Under the pieces are notes generated by a model. The model was given only the letters and a program-made list of their open reading frames with translations, ran no database searches and was not told the origin of the DNA. Shown here in pieces: positions 40,365 through 41,662 of a DNA stretch of 41,662 bases. The position numbers and the translations under genes were made by a program. This DNA is from an uncultured Eubacteriales bacterium (GTDB lineage: Bacteria > Bacillota > Clostridia > Peptostreptococcales > Anaerovoracaceae). Positions within the stretch are counted from its first letter, which is position 1; the number at the start of each line of letters is the position of its first letter. The DNA is taken from assembly GCA_910583765.1 (NCBI GenBank), contig CAJTYS010000033.1:1-41662 (forward strand), written 5' to 3'.

Positions 40365-41371
40365 TACAAATCACCTCCTGTTTCTGGAGTGGCGTAAATA
40401 TACTCCTTCCGATATATGTCTTCTCTACTTGGTTTTTCGGCAGCCAGAGCATTCTTGATTGCTGTATCTATTTCATCTTCTACTTCAGTTGCAACTTTAT
40501 CAATATATGCCTGATCTACTATGCCGTTTGTCAAAAGATATTCCTCATATCTTTTGACGCAGTCATCATTTTTCATGGACTCGGCTATCATATCCTTATC
40601 ATGGCGATAATCATTTCCCTGACCTACAAAGTGGGCATCCCATCTGAGAGTTTTGATTTCGACTATATTAGGAGTCCCCTTTCGCGCCAGTTCAATCGCA
40701 TCATCCATTGCCTTACGAACGGCTAATATATCATTGCCATCTACGATCTGATAGTCCGGTATACCACAGGCGGCAGCTTTCTCGCATATATTAGGATTTG
40801 CTGTCTGTCTTTCCAGAGGTACTGTCATCGCCCACTGATTGTTGTCTATTACAAATACTGCCGGAACTTGATACAGCGCCGCGATGTTCCAGCCCTCGAA
40901 TGTACCGCCTTCACTACATTCCCCATCGCCACATGCGATAACACACACATCATCTTTACCAAGTCTTTTCCTTGCCCAGGCAAATCCAACATTGAGTGGG
41001 ATAGTTCCCCCGAGAACCGCTGTTCCACCACTTACATGTCTGCCGTTCTCATCATAGTCACAAAGATGAAAATCAAATCCGGATCCGTTGACATATCCTG
41101 ATTTCAGCCCGAAAAGCTCTCCTAAAAACTCTTCAAGTGAAAATTTCATTATCATAGCTGTCTGCAAACGATGCTTAAGATTGATCCAGTCGTTTTCCTT
41201 AAGCGCACTCGCAATACCGACCCCTACCGCCTCTTGGCCGTAAGGTGTATGGAATGAGCTTCTAATCAAGCCGTTGTTAACACATTCGTGGGCTTTTAAT
41301 GTGAAGATGCGTCCTCTTTTCAAGTTCCTGTACATCTTCAGTAATTCTTCATTAGAATATATTGGTTTCAT
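40364..41371 (-). CDS. Dehydrogenase E1 alpha, set 3
   Basis: A 335-residue alpha subunit. The ThDP motif is ACGDGECSEGGTFEGWN, followed by VPAVFVIDNNQWAMTV. PYGQEAVGVG and NLKHRLQTA stand where sets 1 and 2 have GQEA and THRxHG, so the substrate-side residues differ: the THR-His segment is changed to KHR. I chose ATG 41371, 6 bases after AAGGAAGTG, over GTG 41380. It is coupled to E1 beta (TAATG). With the lipoyl protein upstream it forms the core of a third complex whose E2 may lie beyond the right edge. Confidence 0.91.
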   Translation of the reverse strand: MKPIYSNEELLKMYRNLKRGRIFTLKAHECVNNGLIRSSFHTPYGQEAVGVGIASALKENDWINLKHRLQTAMIMKFSLEEFLGELFGLKSGYVNGSGFDFHLCDYDENGRHVSGGTAVLGGTIPLNVGFAWARKRLGKDDVCVIACGDGECSEGGTFEGWNIAALYQVPAVFVIDNNQWAMTVPLERQTANPNICEKAAACGIPDYQIVDGNDILAVRKAMDDAIELARKGTPNIVEIKTLRWDAHFVGQGNDYRHDKDMIAESMKNDDCVKRYEEYLLTNGIVDQAYIDKVATEVEDEIDTAIKNALAAEKPSREDIYRKEYIYATPETGGDL

Positions 41372-41388
41372 ATCGTTCACTTCCTTTA

Positions 41389-41613
41389 TTATACGATTTC
41401 AGCAATCTCTTCACCACATGGTATAATATCTCCGACCTTTGCGATGATTTTCAATGTGCCGCTTTCTGGCGCTTCAATAGTGCTTGATAATTTTTCTGTG
41501 CCGATTTCCAGCATATTCTCACCCTTTTCAATATGCTCTCCATCAGACTTACACCACTCCAGAATCGTTCCTTCTATCATCGTCATTCCTATCTGAGGCA
41601 TTATTACTTTCAT
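41389..41613 (-). CDS. Stand-alone lipoyl-domain protein, set 3
   Basis: A 74-residue lipoyl protein from ATG 41613 (KVIMPQIGMTMIEG). The predicted lipoyl-Lys is in IGTEKLSSTIE, and PESGTLKIIAKVGDIIP completes the domain. AAAGGCGG lies 9 bases upstream of this ATG; the frame stays open further upstream, but a longer start at 41646 has no ribosome binding site. It is the first set 3 gene in the window, 18 bases before E1 alpha. An E2 core could be encoded to the right, outside the window. Confidence 0.9.
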   Translation of the reverse strand: MKVIMPQIGMTMIEGTILEWCKSDGEHIEKGENMLEIGTEKLSSTIEAPESGTLKIIAKVGDIIPCGEEIAEIV

Positions 41614-41662
41614 TTTTATTATCCGCCTTTCTGCGAAAGGCACCAATGCGTCATGAAACGTG

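Noticed and set aside
1..41662. CRISPR array, tRNA, rRNA or complete insertion sequence
   Set aside because: No regularly spaced repeats, cloverleaf-like genes, rRNA stretches or transposase frames were recognised.

Overview
The window looks like a chromosomal segment of a low-to-mid GC anaerobic Bacillota, most likely a clostridial lineage (inference). The reasons are strong AGGAGG-type ribosome binding sites, several TTG and GTG starts, AAA-ATPase-like/PD-(D/E)XK family proteins typical of gut Clostridia, an OFA-type transporter pair, an HxlR regulator and AbiL/RloB-type defence genes. I cannot name the species from sequence alone.

The dominant theme is thiamine-diphosphate/lipoate dehydrogenase chemistry. 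Three sets of genes for acetoin-dehydrogenase-like or 2-oxoacid-dehydrogenase-like complexes are present. Set 1 (2.6-15.5 kb) is complete and divergently arranged: Zn-alcohol dehydrogenase and MBL-fold hydrolase (+); Lpd and E2 core (-); an AcoR-type sigma-54 activator (+); then MFS transporter, free lipoyl protein, E1 alpha, E1 beta, Fe-alcohol dehydrogenase and a second MFS transporter (+). Set 2 (30.3-37.3 kb, all -) has E1 alpha, E1 beta, free lipoyl protein, E2 core, Lpd, SDR, a tiny membrane protein and a frameshifted NCS1 permease. Set 3 (37.6 kb to the right edge, all -) has free lipoyl protein, E1 alpha, E1 beta, Lpd and a truncated MBL gene; no E2 core is inside the window. In every set the lipoyl domain is a separate small protein, and both visible E2 proteins are bare catalytic domains with no lipoyl or peripheral-subunit-binding domain. 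The enzymes are probably for small alpha-hydroxyketones or 2-oxoacids, but the substrates cannot be read from the sequence.

Set 1 appears to be one sigma-54 regulon. Four good -24/-12 elements (GG-N10-GC) precede the Zn-ADH gene, the E2-Lpd operon (minus strand), the activator gene itself and the MFS-lipoyl-E1 operon. TGTAAC/GTTACA half-sites lie upstream of them as candidate activator sites.

The remaining regions are accessory. At the left edge are the end of an unknown gene, an ABC half-transporter and an internally deleted AAA-ATPase-like pseudogene. The 15.5-20 kb segment carries an intact AAA-ATPase/PD-(D/E)XK protein, a flavin reductase divergent from an HxlR regulator, and rarA. The 20-24.7 kb segment has two LuxR-type regulators flanking an amidohydrolase; both start from near-identical palindrome-plus-promoter modules, and the first is preceded by a 33-residue overlapping leader ORF. 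The 24.8-30 kb segment is a visibly AT-richer defence island: AAA ATPase, RloB-like Toprim protein and a PD-(D/E)XK protein under their own promoter with a 16-bp inverted repeat, followed by a convergent HipA-like kinase. I saw no tRNA, rRNA, CRISPR array or complete insertion sequence.
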